Source of the DNA: VFZN01 sp963709325
Lineage (GTDB): Bacteria; Acidobacteriota; Vicinamibacteria; Vicinamibacterales; UBA2999
NCBI GenBank assembly: GCA_963709325.1
Contig: CAVPVV010000003.1
Span: 248,001 to 312,000, forward strand
DNA length: 64,000 bases
Reading direction: 5' to 3'
Part shown: positions 19,472-29,034 of the stretch, piece by piece
How positions within the stretch are numbered: position 1 is the stretch's first letter
How the letters are laid out: the number at the start of each line of letters is the position of its first letter
Notes under the pieces: model-generated
What the model was told of the DNA's origin: nothing
The model's database searches: none
What the model saw: only the letters and a program-made list of their open reading frames with translations
Translations under genes and position numbers: made by a program

Positions 19472-21092
19472 TTACTGTTCCTGTTGCTGTTGCTTGGTGC
19501 CCGACGTGCGAATCGTCGGGTACTGGATGCCGAGCTGCTCCAGGTAGGTCGAGTACTTGGTCGGGTCGTAGTAGATACTTCTTCATCTGCTCGCGATACT
19601 TGCGCGAGGATGTTGGCGTTCAGGTGAGTGGCCGGCGGATCGTCCTTCGGTGATGAACGGGATGTACTTGCGGTCCTTGGTCTGGACGTTCTTGAAGTAG
19701 TCCCACGCCTGCTGCACGAGCTCGGGCCGGTTCATGAGGTCGAGCACGGTCATCGCCATGCACCTTCGCGCCGGCGACGACGCCCTTGTGGGCAATCGGC
19801 GTGGCGCTGGCGATGGCGCTCGACCAGTTGTGGCCGGGCAGGCCCGGGAATGTTGGCCGGATAGCGCAGCGTCACCGTCGGCACGTTCCACGAGATGTCG
19901 CCGATGTCGTCCGAGCCGCCGCCGTAGTTGTCCTCGGGCTTGACCGGTCCGCGCAGCTCCTCGAGCTTGACCGCCAGGCCTTCCTGGCGCGCGTTGCCGA
20001 GCTCCTTCTGCAGCGCCTTGGCCAGCGTCTGGTCTGCCTCGCTCCACGCGGCAGGCCGACCTTCTTGATGTTCTCGTACATCACCTCGGCGACCGTCTTG
20101 TTCATGTGCTGCGGATAGGCGGTGCCGAGGATGCGCGAGGTCCACGTGGTGTTGGTCATCAGCGCCGCGCCCTCGGCCATCTTGTTGCCGATGTCCCACA
20201 GCTCCTGGATGTGCGGCTGGTCGTTCTCGCGGAAGTAGTACCAGACGCTGGCGTTGCGCGGCACGACGTTGGGCTGATCGCCGCCGTTGGTGATCACGTA
20301 GTGCGAACGCTGCGAGAGGCGCAGGTGCTCGCGGCGGTAGTTCCAGCCGGCGTTCATCAGCTCGACGGCGTCGAGCGCGGAGCGGCCGCGCCACGGCGCG
20401 CCGGCGCTGTGGGCGGTCTCACCGGTGAAGGTGTACTCGACCGACACCATGCCGTTGCCGCCGCCGTCGCCCCACGACACGCCCAGGTTGTTGCCGACGT
20501 GCGCGAAGAGCGTGATGTCCACGTCCTTGAAGACGCCGTCGCGGACGTACCAGGCCTTCGAGGCGAGCTGCTCTTCGGCGACGCCTGGCCACAGCATCAG
20601 CGTGCCCGGCAGCTTGTCGCGCTCCATGATGCGCTTCACCGCCAGCGCGGCGACGACCTGGAGCGGCATGCCGGTGTTGTGTCCTTCACCGTGCCCCGGC
20701 GCGCCTTCGATGATCGGATCGAAGTAGGCGACGCCGGGCTTCTGCGAGGCCTGCGGAATGCCGTCGATGTCCGAGCCCATCGCGATCACCGGCTTGCCGG
20801 AGCCCCAGGTCGCGACCCAGGCGGTCGGAATGCCGGCCACGCCGCGCTGGACCTTGAAGCCGTACTTCTCGAGCATGCCGGTCAGGTATTTCGAGGTCTC
20901 GACTTCCTGCATGCCCAGCTCGCCGAAGCTGAACACCGAGTCGACCATCTCCTGCGCCATCTTGGCCATCTCGTCCACGCCACGGGCGGCGTCGGCTTTC
21001 TGGGCGGCGATCTTCGGATTGTCCTGAGCGAGGGCGGGGGTCGTGGCCAGACTCAGCAGCAAGGGCAACACTGTGAAACGTGTGCGCATCAT
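19472..21092 (-). CDS. M20-family amidohydrolase, AbgB-like, with several frameshifts
   Basis: An exported M20/AbgB-type metallohydrolase, about 535 residues if repaired; relatives cleave p-aminobenzoyl-glutamate or similar amides. Two adjacent ATGs (21092, 21089) follow AGGAGG at good spacing and give the signal peptide LPLLLSLATTPALAQ. The first 350 residues are in one frame: SFGELGMQEVETSKYL, GHGEGHNTGMPLQVVAALA with the metal-binding His, the PGVAEEQLASKAWYVRDG Glu pair, and TGETAHSAGAPWRGRSALDA of the dimerisation domain. After 20060 at least five frame changes break it; pieces include EDNYGGGSDDIGDISWNVPT, TVLDLMNRPELVQQAWDYF and the tail STYLEQLGIQYPTIRTSGTK ending in a Gln-rich end at 19472. 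Probably intact in the organism. Confidence 0.8.
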
Positions 21093-21198
21093 TCGGGATT
21101 CCTCCTGTCCCACGTCACCCCACCAACGCGAACTCGCGGGGTTAACGCTGGCGATTCTACCCGCGAAAATGCGGGCGATCCCGTTACAAACGGAGACC

Positions 21199-21234
21199 GG
21201 GGCTGTCCCCTCCGGGGCGGCCGTCTGGTAAATT
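21199..21234 (+). promoter_or_regulatory. Variant GGGGCTGTCCCC palindrome and -10 for DUF1592 gene
   Basis: GGGGCTGTCCCC (21199-21210) is a near-copy of the GGGGACTGTCCCC palindrome found in triple arrays at 27.6 and 55.7 kb. TAAATT (21229-21234) lies exactly 7 nt before ATG 21242, so the message may be leaderless and the palindrome would sit near the -35 position. Confidence 0.45.
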
Positions 21235-21241
21235 GCCCGGG

Positions 21242-23715
21242 ATGCGGCGCGCGGCGCTCAGTCTGCTCGGGCTGGTCTGGCTCGGCGTGGCCTCCCATGC
21301 CGACACTCCGCCGTCACGCGAGACGGTTCAAGCCGCGCCTGCGGCGGCTCAGGATCCACGTCGGGTTCGTCAGGCACCTATTGCACGACGTGCCATAACG
21401 AACGGCTCCGGACAGGCGGTCTCGTTCTATCCGGCGCGGATCTTGGCGAACCGGGCAGCAATCCCGAGCTGTGGGAAAAGGTCCTCCAGAAGGTCGCGCA
21501 CGGGACAGATGCCGCCGCCACGGCAGCCGCGCCCCGATGCCGCAGGCGCTGCAAGCGCGTCACCGCCGACCTCGCCGACCGCGCTCGATCGCGCCGCCGC
21601 GGCCACACGTCCCGATCCCGGCCGCGTCGGCGCGCATCGCCTGAATCGCACCGAGTACGGCAACGCCATCCGCGATCTGCTCGGCCTGCCGTCGATGCCG
21701 CCTCGCTGCTGCTGCCCGACGAAGCCGACGATGGGTTCGACAACGTCGCGGCGAGCCTGGCGCTGTCGCCGGCGCACCTCGAGCGCTATCTGGCCGCGGC
21801 GCGCGAGATCAGCCGGCTGGCCGTCGGCGACGCATCGCTCGGCGACGCCGCCCGCTCGGCCACCTACCGCGTGCCGCGGCTGCTCGAGCAGGACGTGCGC
21901 CTCGGCGACGATCTGCCGTTCGGCTCGCGCGGCGGCCTCGCCGTGCGCCACGACTTCCCGCTCGACGGCGACTACGCGCTTCAAGATCCGCCTGCGCCGC
22001 CAGGTCTACGACTACATCGTCGGCATGGGCCACGCGCAGGATCTCGATCTGCGGATCGACGGCGCGCGCGTCAAGCGCTTCACGCGTCGGCGGCGAAGCG
22101 ACCGGGACGCCGGGCCCGCTGACGTGGAACGGCGAGATCGTCGGCGACACGCCGTAGGAGCTCTACATGCACGCGGCCGACGCGGCCCTCGAGGTGCGCG
22201 CGCACAGTGCCGCGCCGGCCCGCACGTCGGTGAGCGCGTCGTTCGTCGACAGCCCGTGGGAGCCGGAAGGCGTCGCGCAGCCGCTGCCGGTGGATTTCGG
22301 CCGCGGGTCGGACGAGCAGTACGACGGCTTGCCGCGGTCGATGCGCTCACGATCAACGGGCCCTACCACCCGCCGCGGCGCCGGCGACACGCCGAGCCGT
22401 CGCACGATCTTCACGTGCCGGCCCGGCGCGCGGCGCCGACGAGTCGCGCCTGCGCGCCGGCAGATCCTGTACGCGGCTCGCGCGCCGCGCGTATCGCCGG
22501 CCGCCGACGAACGAGGAGATCGACACGCTGCTCGGCTTCTACGACGAGGGACGCGCCGACGCGCGGCTTCGAGGCGCGGCATCCAGTCGGCGCATCGAGC
22601 GCATGCTGGTCAGCTTCAACTTCCTGTTCCGCATCGAGCAGCGAGCCGGCCGGCGCGGCGCCCGGCGGCGGTCTATCGGCTGAGCGATCTCGATCTCGCC
22701 TCGCGGCTGTCGTTCTTCCTGTGGAACAGCATCCCCGACGACACGCTGCTCGACGCTGGCCGAACGCGAGACGACTGCACGACCCGGCGATGCTCGCCGC
22801 AGCAGGTCACGCGCATGCTGCGCGATCCGCGCGCGACGCTCGCTGGTCGACGAACTTCGCCGGCCAGTGGCTCGGCGTGCGCAAGGCGCAGACGTTCGCT
22901 GCCGGACCCGAACGTCTTTCCCGAGTTCGACGAGAACCTGCGCCGTGCGTTCATGCAGGGAAACCACGATGTTCGTCGAGAGCCAGGTCGCGCGACGATC
23001 GCAGCATCGTCGAGCTGATCAGCGCCGACTACTCGTTCGTGAACGAGCGGCTCGCCGAGCACTACGGCGTGCCGCGGCGTCACCGGCGAGCGCTTCCGCA
23101 AGGTGACGTTTACCGACGGGCGTCGCGGCGGCCTTCTCGGCCAGGGCGAGCGTGCTGATGGTGACGTCCTATCCGGATCGCACGGCGCCGGTTGTCCGCG
23201 GCTTCTGGGTGCTCGAGAACCTGCTCGGCATGCCGCCGCCGCCGCCGCCGCCGAACGTGCCCGGATCTCGAGACCAAGACCGACGACGGGCGGCCGCTGT
23301 CGATGCGGCGCAGATGGAGACGCATCGCCAGAACCCCGCGTGCGCGGTGTGCCACGTGCGGATGGATCCGCTCGGGCTTCTCGCTGGAGAACTTCGACGC
23401 GATCGGCCGCTGGCGCGCGGTCAGCGGCGGCCTGCCGGTGGACGCGTCCGCGGTGTTCGCGGACGGCACGCCGATCGACGGCGTCGCCGGGACTGCGCGC
23501 GCTTCGTCCTGCAGCACCGAGGACAGACTACGTGCACACGTTCGTCGTCGAAGCTGCTGACCTACGCGCTCGGCCGCCACGTCGACTATCGCGACCAGCC
23601 GGCGCATCCGCGCGCATCGTCCGCGACGCCGCGGCCGGCGGATATCGCTGGTCGGCCCTGATTCTCGGTATCGTCACGCAGCACGCCGTTCCAGATGGGG
23701 AAGGCCGCCTCATGA
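21242..23715 (+). CDS. DUF1592/DUF1588 cytochrome-like secreted protein, many frameshifts
   Basis: Pieced together over many frame changes, this is a secreted protein of about 820 residues of the planctomycete-cytochrome (PSCyt/PSD) type. Pieces in order: a signal peptide (LSLLGLVWLGVASHA); a haem motif (Tyr-CTTCH at 21382-21396) followed by NERLRTGGLVLSGADLG; RVGAHRLNRTEYGNAIRDLL (DUF1587); DDGFDNVAASLALSPAHLER; SDLDLASRLSFFLWNSIPDD (DUF1592); CAVCHVRMDPLGFSLENFDA (DUF1588, second CxxCH); LLTYALGRHVDYRDQ (DUF1585). An apparent stop at 22156-22158 is a TAG where TAC would give Tyr in PYELYM. Function unknown; probably periplasmic and haem-binding. It overlaps the next gene by ATGA. Confidence 0.8.
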
Positions 23716-25063
23716 TGATCACCAGGAAAGCGCTGTCGCGCCGCACGATGCTGCGAGTCGCTCGGCGCTGCGATTCCGCTGCCGTTCCTCGACGCGATGG
23801 TGCCGGCGCTCGACGGCGCTGCAGCAGACGGCGGCGCAGCCGCGCGCTGCGCTTCGGCGCGGTCTACGTGCCGAACGGCGTCATCCCCGGCCAGTGGTTC
23901 CCAACCGCCGAAGGCAGCGGCGTTCGAGTTCTCGCCGACGCTCGAAGCCGCTGGAGCGGTTCCGCGATCGCCTGCTGGTGGTGAGCGGGCTCGACAGCGT
24001 TCCGCCGCCGCCGCCGGGCGAGCGGCAGTACAACAACCACGCCGACGCCAGCACGCGCTTCCTCACCGACGTCACGCCGAGCCGCAACCTGCGCGCCGGC
24101 GTGTCGATCGATCAGATCCCGCGAAGGCAGCTTGGCCAGGACACGGCGCTGCCGTCGCTGGAGCTGGCGCTCGAGTCGGTCGACTCCGGCTCGTCGTGCG
24201 ACTTCGGCCGCAGCTGCGTCTACACCGGCACCATCGCCTGGGCCGGACCGACGCCGCCGCTGCCGATGGAGCACGACCCGAGCGCGGCGTTCGTGCGGCT
24301 GTTCGGCGACGGCGCCGCGCGATGCGCGGCCGCCCGGCGCGCGCGCGCGCAGCAGAAGGGCAGCATCCTCGATTCGCTGCTCGACGAAGTCGCCAGCCTG
24401 CAGGCGTCGGTGTCGGCGCCGGATCGCGCGCGGCTCGTCCGGCTATCTCGAGAGCGTGCGCGACGTCGAGCGGCGCATCCAGAACGCCGATCGCGTTCAA
24501 CACCGAGATGCCGTCGTTCGATCGGCCGGCCGGGGTTCCCGGACACGTTCGAGCAGCACGCGCGGCTGATGTTCGACCTGCAGCTGCTCGCCTACCAGGG
24601 CGACGTCACGCGCGTCGTGACGTTCATGATCGGCCGCGAGTTCAGCGGCCGCACCTATCCGGAGATCGGCGTGCCCGACGCGCACCATCCGATCTCGCAT
24701 CACCAGCGCGATCCGGTCGCGCATGGAGAAGTGCGCGAAGATCAATCACTACCACGTGTCGCTGTTCTCCGAGTTCGTCGAGAAGCTGCGGCAGACGCCG
24801 GACGGCGACGGGTCGCTGCTCGACCACGTCGCGATCGTCTACGGCGCCGGCATGAGCGAGGGCAACGGCCACGTGCCGGAGAACCTGCCGATCCTGCTGG
24901 TCGGCGGCGCGCGCCGGCCGGATCGCGGGCGGCCGCCACGTGAAGTTCGCGAAGGGCACGCCGCTGGCGAACTTCCACCTCGAGCCTGCTGGATCGGTTT
25001 GGCGTGCCGGATCGAGCAGCATCGGCAACAGCACCGGTCGCGATCGAGCCTGGCGTGACGTGA
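23712..25063 (+). CDS. DUF1552 Tat-exported protein, many frameshifts
   Basis: A DUF1552 protein of about 445 residues, always found near DUF1592 genes in these phyla. The start overlaps the DUF1592 stop (ATGA). A twin-arginine signal (RKALSRRTMLRVA, then IPLPFLDAMVPAL) suggests Tat export. Later pieces are LRFGAVYVPNGVIPGQWFP, LERFRDRLLVVSGLDSVPP, NNHADASTRFLTD, LELALESVDSGSSCDFGRSC, FDLQLLAYQGDVTRVVTFMI, GREFSGRTYPEIGV and DGSLLDHVAIVYGAGMSEGN. The fold resembles alkaline-phosphatase-like proteins of this group, but activity is not established. At least eight single-base frame changes occur, mostly extra bases; for instance an extra G in CTCGAAG breaks Leu-Lys-Pro-Leu. The stop is placed at 25061-25063, with an alternative at 25056-25058. 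Confidence 0.75.
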
Positions 25064-25075
25064 GGTCCGCGCGCG

Positions 25076-26562
25076 GTGATCGCCTGGATGCTGCGCTGGC
25101 GCTGCTGCGCGGCGACGCCGCTCGTCGATGCCGTGCGGCAGCAGGACGTCGCGGCCGTCCGCGCCCTGCTGAAGACCGGCGCAGACGTCAATGCGCCGGA
25201 AGGCGACGGCGCCACGGCGCTGCACTGGGCCGTCGCACGCGGAGCGATCGAGCTGGTGCGGCTGCTGCTCGATGCCGGCGCGTCGGCTGACGTCGGCCAA
25301 CGATCTCGGCGTCACGCCGCTGCACCTCGCCGCCGCCGAACGGCAACGCCGCGATCGCTCACGCTTGCTGCTCGGACAAGCGCGCGAATGCCAACGCCGC
25401 ACGCGCCGTCCGGCGTCACGCCGCTGATGGAGGCGGCGCGCAGCGGCAGCGTCGAGGCCGTGCGATTGCTGCTGGCTCATGGCGCCGACGTCAACGCGCG
25501 CGAACGCAGCGCGGCGGCAGACCGCGCTGATGTGGGCGGTCTCGCGGCAGCACCCGGACATCGTCAAGGCTGCTGCTCGAGAACGGCGCCGACGTGCACG
25601 CGCGCACCGAGGCGCGGCCGATGACGGTGATGCTCGACCGCGGACCGCGTCGGGCCGTGAAGACCGTCGATGCAGGACGCGCGCAGATCGAGGCGCGGCG
25701 GCAGCACGGCGCTGCTGTTCGCGGCGCAGGTCGGCAGCGCCGAGTCCGCGCGGCTGCTGCTGGCGCGCCGGCGCCGACGCGAACGACGCCGCGGCCGACG
25801 GCAAATCGGCGCTGGTGATGGCGGCGTTCTCGGGTCATCACGCGACGTCGCCCGGCACGCTGCTGTAGGCCGGCGCCGATCCGAACGCGGCCGGCGGCGG
25901 GCTACACCGCGCTCCACGCCGCCGCGCTTCGCGGCGATCTCGCCGCTCGTCAAGGCGCTGCTCGCGCAGGGCGCCAACCCGAACGCGACGCATCACCAAC
26001 GGGCAGCCCGGTGCGCCGCTTCGGCTCGCAGTGGGCGCTGCCCACGCCGTTCGTACGGCGCCACGCCGCTGGTCGTCGCCGCGGCGTATCTCGAAACCGA
26101 CATCATGCGGGCGCTGCTGGCCGCCGGCGCGCAGCGCCGACGCCGCGCCTGCCGGACGGCACGAGCGCGCTGCAGATCGCGGCTGGCGACGTCGATCGAG
26201 AAAGAAGCCCGCCCCTCAGATCTCGCGCAGCTGGAACATCGTCGATTCCGACACCCCGGAGGTGCCGCGCGCCGGAGGCCGATGTGCTCGACTGCGGTCG
26301 GACGCTGCTGCTCGATGCCGGCGCTGACGCCGCGCACCCGGCGGACAGCGGCGACACCGCGCTTCATGCCGCCGGCGACGAGCAACCTGCCGGCGGTCAT
26401 CCAGTTGCTGGTCGAGCGCGGCGCGCCGGTGAATGCGCAGAACAAGGGAGGTCAGACCCCGCTCGCGCTGACGCTTCCGCGCGCTCCGCCAAGGCCGTGG
26501 CAACGGCTTCCCCGGCTACCCGGAGGCCGAGGCGATGCTGCGACAAGCTCGGCGCGCAGTAA
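25076..26562 (+). CDS. Ankyrin-repeat protein, many frameshifts
   Basis: Read across at least ten frame changes, this encodes a protein of nearly 500 residues made mostly of ankyrin repeats. Clear copies are PLVDAVRQQDVAAVRALLKT, ALHWAVARGAIELVRLLLDA, PLHLAAANGN, PLMEAARSGSVEAVRLLLAH, MWAVSRQHPDIVKALLEN, LFAAQVGSAESARLLLA, ALHAAALRGDLALVKALLAQ and NLPAVIQLLVERGAPVNAQN. The C-terminus ends near LGAQ at 26562. The start near 25076 would carry a short hydrophobic leader. It follows DUF1552 by about 12 nt. Repeat proteins of this kind bind other proteins; with the two upstream genes it forms a conserved-looking secreted trio of unknown role. Confidence 0.75.
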
Positions 26563-26580
26563 CAAGAAACTTTTGACGCG

Positions 26581-27565
26581 TTACTTGACAGGGTGATACC
26601 GCTGCGGGACCTGGTCAGGCCCAGGCGCGAGGCAGGAGGTCGCCGCTCGTCATCACCTCCACGCCGTGATTGCCCTTGCGACTCGACGGATCCGCACGAA
26701 ACGCGCCGGTGTCGCGGTTCGAGTCTTGATCAGCCATCCGGGCGCAGCTGTTCGGCCCGCGCGGGATCGTCGACAGCCAGATCGCGTCGCCGACGAGCTT
26801 CAGGCCGAAGGTCTTGCCGTACTGCGCCCATTCCCCCAGGAACGTGCCGTTGCGATCGAAGCGCTGGATGCGGCCGTTCTCGCGGTCGGCGACGTAGATG
26901 ATGCCGCGCTCGTCGATCTGGATCGAATGCGGCAGCCGGAACTCGCCGGGGTCGGTGCCGGCGCTTCCCCCACTCCGTTCACCTTCTTGCCATCGGCGGT
27001 GTACTCGAGGATGCGCGCGTTGCGGTAGCCGTCGGCGATGAACAGGTGTCCGTCGCGAGGCAAATGCAATGTCGGTGGTGCTGCAGAAGTTGCCGCACGG
27101 CTGCCGGCTGCCCGCCGACCTCGATCTTGAGCAGCAGCTTTCCCTCGGGCGCGAACTTGTAGACCATCGAGCTGGCGGCGTCGGTCGTCCAGACGTTGCC
27201 CTGCGGGTCCAGCCGAATCGCGTGCGGCATCGTGTACATCCCCTTGCCCCACGACCGCACGACTTTGCCGTCGCGATCGAGCGACGATCACGGGATCGGC
27301 CTTGTCACCACGTTGCAGCAGGTAAATCAAGTCCGTCGCGTGAGGAGGCGACCCACGACACCATGCCGGTCGCCCAGCCAGGAGGGCCCGGCGCCTGGAT
27401 CGGCAGCGCGTTCTGTTCGTATGGCAGCTTGTCGCCTTTGCCGACAATGCCACGAAGTGTCGCGTTCTGCTGCTCCATACGCGCCAGTTCCTCGGGCGTC
27501 TGGGCAGTTTGTGCGTACCCCGCGAGTGGAAACAGGAGTAGCGCTGCCAACCAGCGGCGAAGCAT
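26581..27565 (-). CDS. Secreted NHL-repeat propeller protein, several frameshifts
   Basis: About 320 residues when repaired. ATG 27565 gives a signal peptide (RRWLAALLLFPLAGYAQ), then RMEQQNATLRGIVGKGDKL and QAPGPPGWATGMVSWVA. After a frame change come SWGKGMYTMPHAIRLDPQG, VYKFAPEGKLLLKIEVGG, DGHLFIADGYRNARILEYTA, IYVADRENGRIQRFD and the tail GVEVMTSGDLLP. Frames change at least five times, and the most likely stop is TAA at 26581-26583. It converges with the ankyrin gene with only 18 bp between. NHL propellers of this type bind ligands or act as lyase-like domains; no activity can be assigned. The gene marks the right edge of the frameshift-dense zone. Confidence 0.7.
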
Positions 27566-27611
27566 GGCAGAAGCTACCACAGGGGACAGGCCACTGAGTC
27601 GATCCGCATAA

Positions 27612-27690
27612 GGGGACTGTCCCCTGCTTCACCCCGCAACTGGGGACTGTCCCCTGACAGTTTTCGACAGGGGACTGTCCCCCTTACAAT
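27612..27690 (+). promoter_or_regulatory. Triple GGGGACTGTCCCC palindrome and promoter of the amidohydrolase gene
   Basis: Three identical 13-bp palindromes (6-bp arms, central T) lie at 27612-27624, 27642-27654 and 27670-27682, spaced 30 and 28 bp centre to centre. The third fills the spacer between a -35-like TTCGAC (27663-27668) and the -10-like TACAAT (27685-27690), which is 7 nt before ATG 27698. That is the position of a repressor operator. The stems lack U-tracts, so termination is less likely. Confidence 0.55.
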
Positions 27691-27697
27691 CCGCGGC

Positions 27698-28948
27698 ATG
27701 CGGAACATCCTCGCCACCACCATCGTCGTCGCCCTTGCCTGGCTCGTGCCGCTGCCGGCCCAGACGCCGGGTACCACTCTTTATGAAGGCGCGCGCGTGA
27801 TCGACGGCACGGGCGCGGCGCCGATCGACAAAGGCGCCATCGTTGTCAGCAACGGCCGGATCGTCGCGGTCGGCCGCGCCGGCCAGGTCTCATCGCCGGC
27901 CGGATCGACCCGTGTGGATCTGAGCGGCAAGACCGTCATGCCGACGATCGTCGACACGCACACCCATCCGGCCACCGCGCACGATCAACTGGTCGAGCAG
28001 CTGCGAGCCAAGGCCTACTTCGGCGTCAGCGCCATTCAAAGCATGGGCCTCGACAACACCGACGCCGCGTTCACGGTCCGCAGTGAGACCATCCCCGGCG
28101 CGGCGCGGCTGCGCACCGCCGGCCGCGGCATCACCGCGCCGGAGCCGGGCCGAACCGACGCGCCGTATTGGGTGACCACCGAGGCCGAAGCGCGAAAGGC
28201 CGTCCAGGAGCTCGCCGCCAAGAAGGTCGACATGGTGAAAATCTGGGTCGACGATCGCGACGGCAAGTACAAGAAGCTCTCACCAGAGCTCTACGGCGCC
28301 GTGATCGATGAGGCCCACAAGCACAAGCTGCGGGTCGCCGCGCACATCTTCGCGCTCGAGGACGCGAAAGGGCTGCTCAAGGCCGGCATCGACATCTTCG
28401 CTCACGGGGTCCGCGACAAGGACGTGGACGACGAGTTCGTCGCGATGGTGAAGGCCCGCCCCAACGTAGTGCTGATTCCGAACATGCCCGATCGCGGTGT
28501 CCCGACCGATCTGAGCTGGCTGTCGGGGAGCGTTCCCGCTGGCGAGCTTCAGAAGCTGCAGGCCAACGCGAAGCCCCGTCCAGACGTGCAGGCCACGTGG
28601 GCGATTCAGGGGCGGAACCTGGCGAAGCTGAACGCTACCGGCATGAAGATCGCGATGGGCACCGACGGCTTCTCGCCGTGGAGCCAGCACGTCGAGATGG
28701 AGGACATGGTGGCAGCCGGGATGACGCCGGCGCAGGTGATCGTCGCGTCGACGAAAACATCCGCCGAGCTCCTGATGCTTTCGGACACCGGGACGCTGCA
28801 GACCGGCAAGCGCGCGGACTTCATCGTCCTCGACGCCAACCCGATCGAGAACATCACGAATACGCGGAAGATCAACGCTGTTTACCTGAACGGCGTCGCT
28901 GTCGATCGCGGCGCGATGCGCGCGAAACTGGCCAGCGGTGCGCAGTAG
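27698..28948 (+). CDS. Secreted amidohydrolase, imidazolonepropionase-like
   Basis: A 416-residue exported amidohydrolase. A signal peptide (LATTIVVALAWLVPLPAQ) precedes the composite beta-domain and the metal motif His-Thr-His in PTIVDTHTHPATAHD. Further ligands lie in VAAHIFALEDAK, DIFAHGVRDKD and MGTDGFSPW. The C-terminal GKRADFIVLDANPIENI strand returns to the beta-domain. It belongs to the imidazolonepropionase/prolidase-like branch; the substrate is open. A -10-like hexamer 7 nt before the ATG suggests a leaderless message, and three palindromes upstream suggest specific control. A weak hairpin at 28967-28984 (GCGGCCG arms) follows the stop. Confidence 0.88.
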   Translation: MRNILATTIVVALAWLVPLPAQTPGTTLYEGARVIDGTGAAPIDKGAIVVSNGRIVAVGRAGQVSSPAGSTRVDLSGKTVMPTIVDTHTHPATAHDQLVEQLRAKAYFGVSAIQSMGLDNTDAAFTVRSETIPGAARLRTAGRGITAPEPGRTDAPYWVTTEAEARKAVQELAAKKVDMVKIWVDDRDGKYKKLSPELYGAVIDEAHKHKLRVAAHIFALEDAKGLLKAGIDIFAHGVRDKDVDDEFVAMVKARPNVVLIPNMPDRGVPTDLSWLSGSVPAGELQKLQANAKPRPDVQATWAIQGRNLAKLNATGMKIAMGTDGFSPWSQHVEMEDMVAAGMTPAQVIVASTKTSAELLMLSDTGTLQTGKRADFIVLDANPIENITNTRKINAVYLNGVAVDRGAMRAKLASGAQ

Positions 28949-28966
28949 GCGCTCGCCCTGGTCCCC

Positions 28967-28984
28967 GCGGCCGTCACCGGCCGC
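28967..28984 (+). terminator. Short GC-rich hairpin after the amidohydrolase gene
   Basis: GCGGCCG (28967-28973) pairs with CGGCCGC (28978-28984) around a 4-nt loop, 18 nt after the stop. No U-tract follows, so the call is tentative. Confidence 0.35.
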
Positions 28985-29021
28985 TCCAATGGTTCGCAGT
29001 GAGCGCCGCAGGCGCCGGGTT

Positions 29022-29027
29022 TATACT
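29022..29027 (+). promoter_or_regulatory. -10 element TATACT for leaderless PQQ/EF-hand gene
   Basis: TATACT is followed by 7 nt and then ATG 29035, so transcription probably begins at or next to the start codon. Confidence 0.55.
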
Positions 29028-29034
29028 CCGCGCC

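Noticed and set aside
27583..27697. GGGGACTGTCCCC copies as Rho-independent terminators
   Set aside because: They lie between divergent genes, have 6-bp arms with a 1-base centre and no U-tract, and one fills a promoter spacer.
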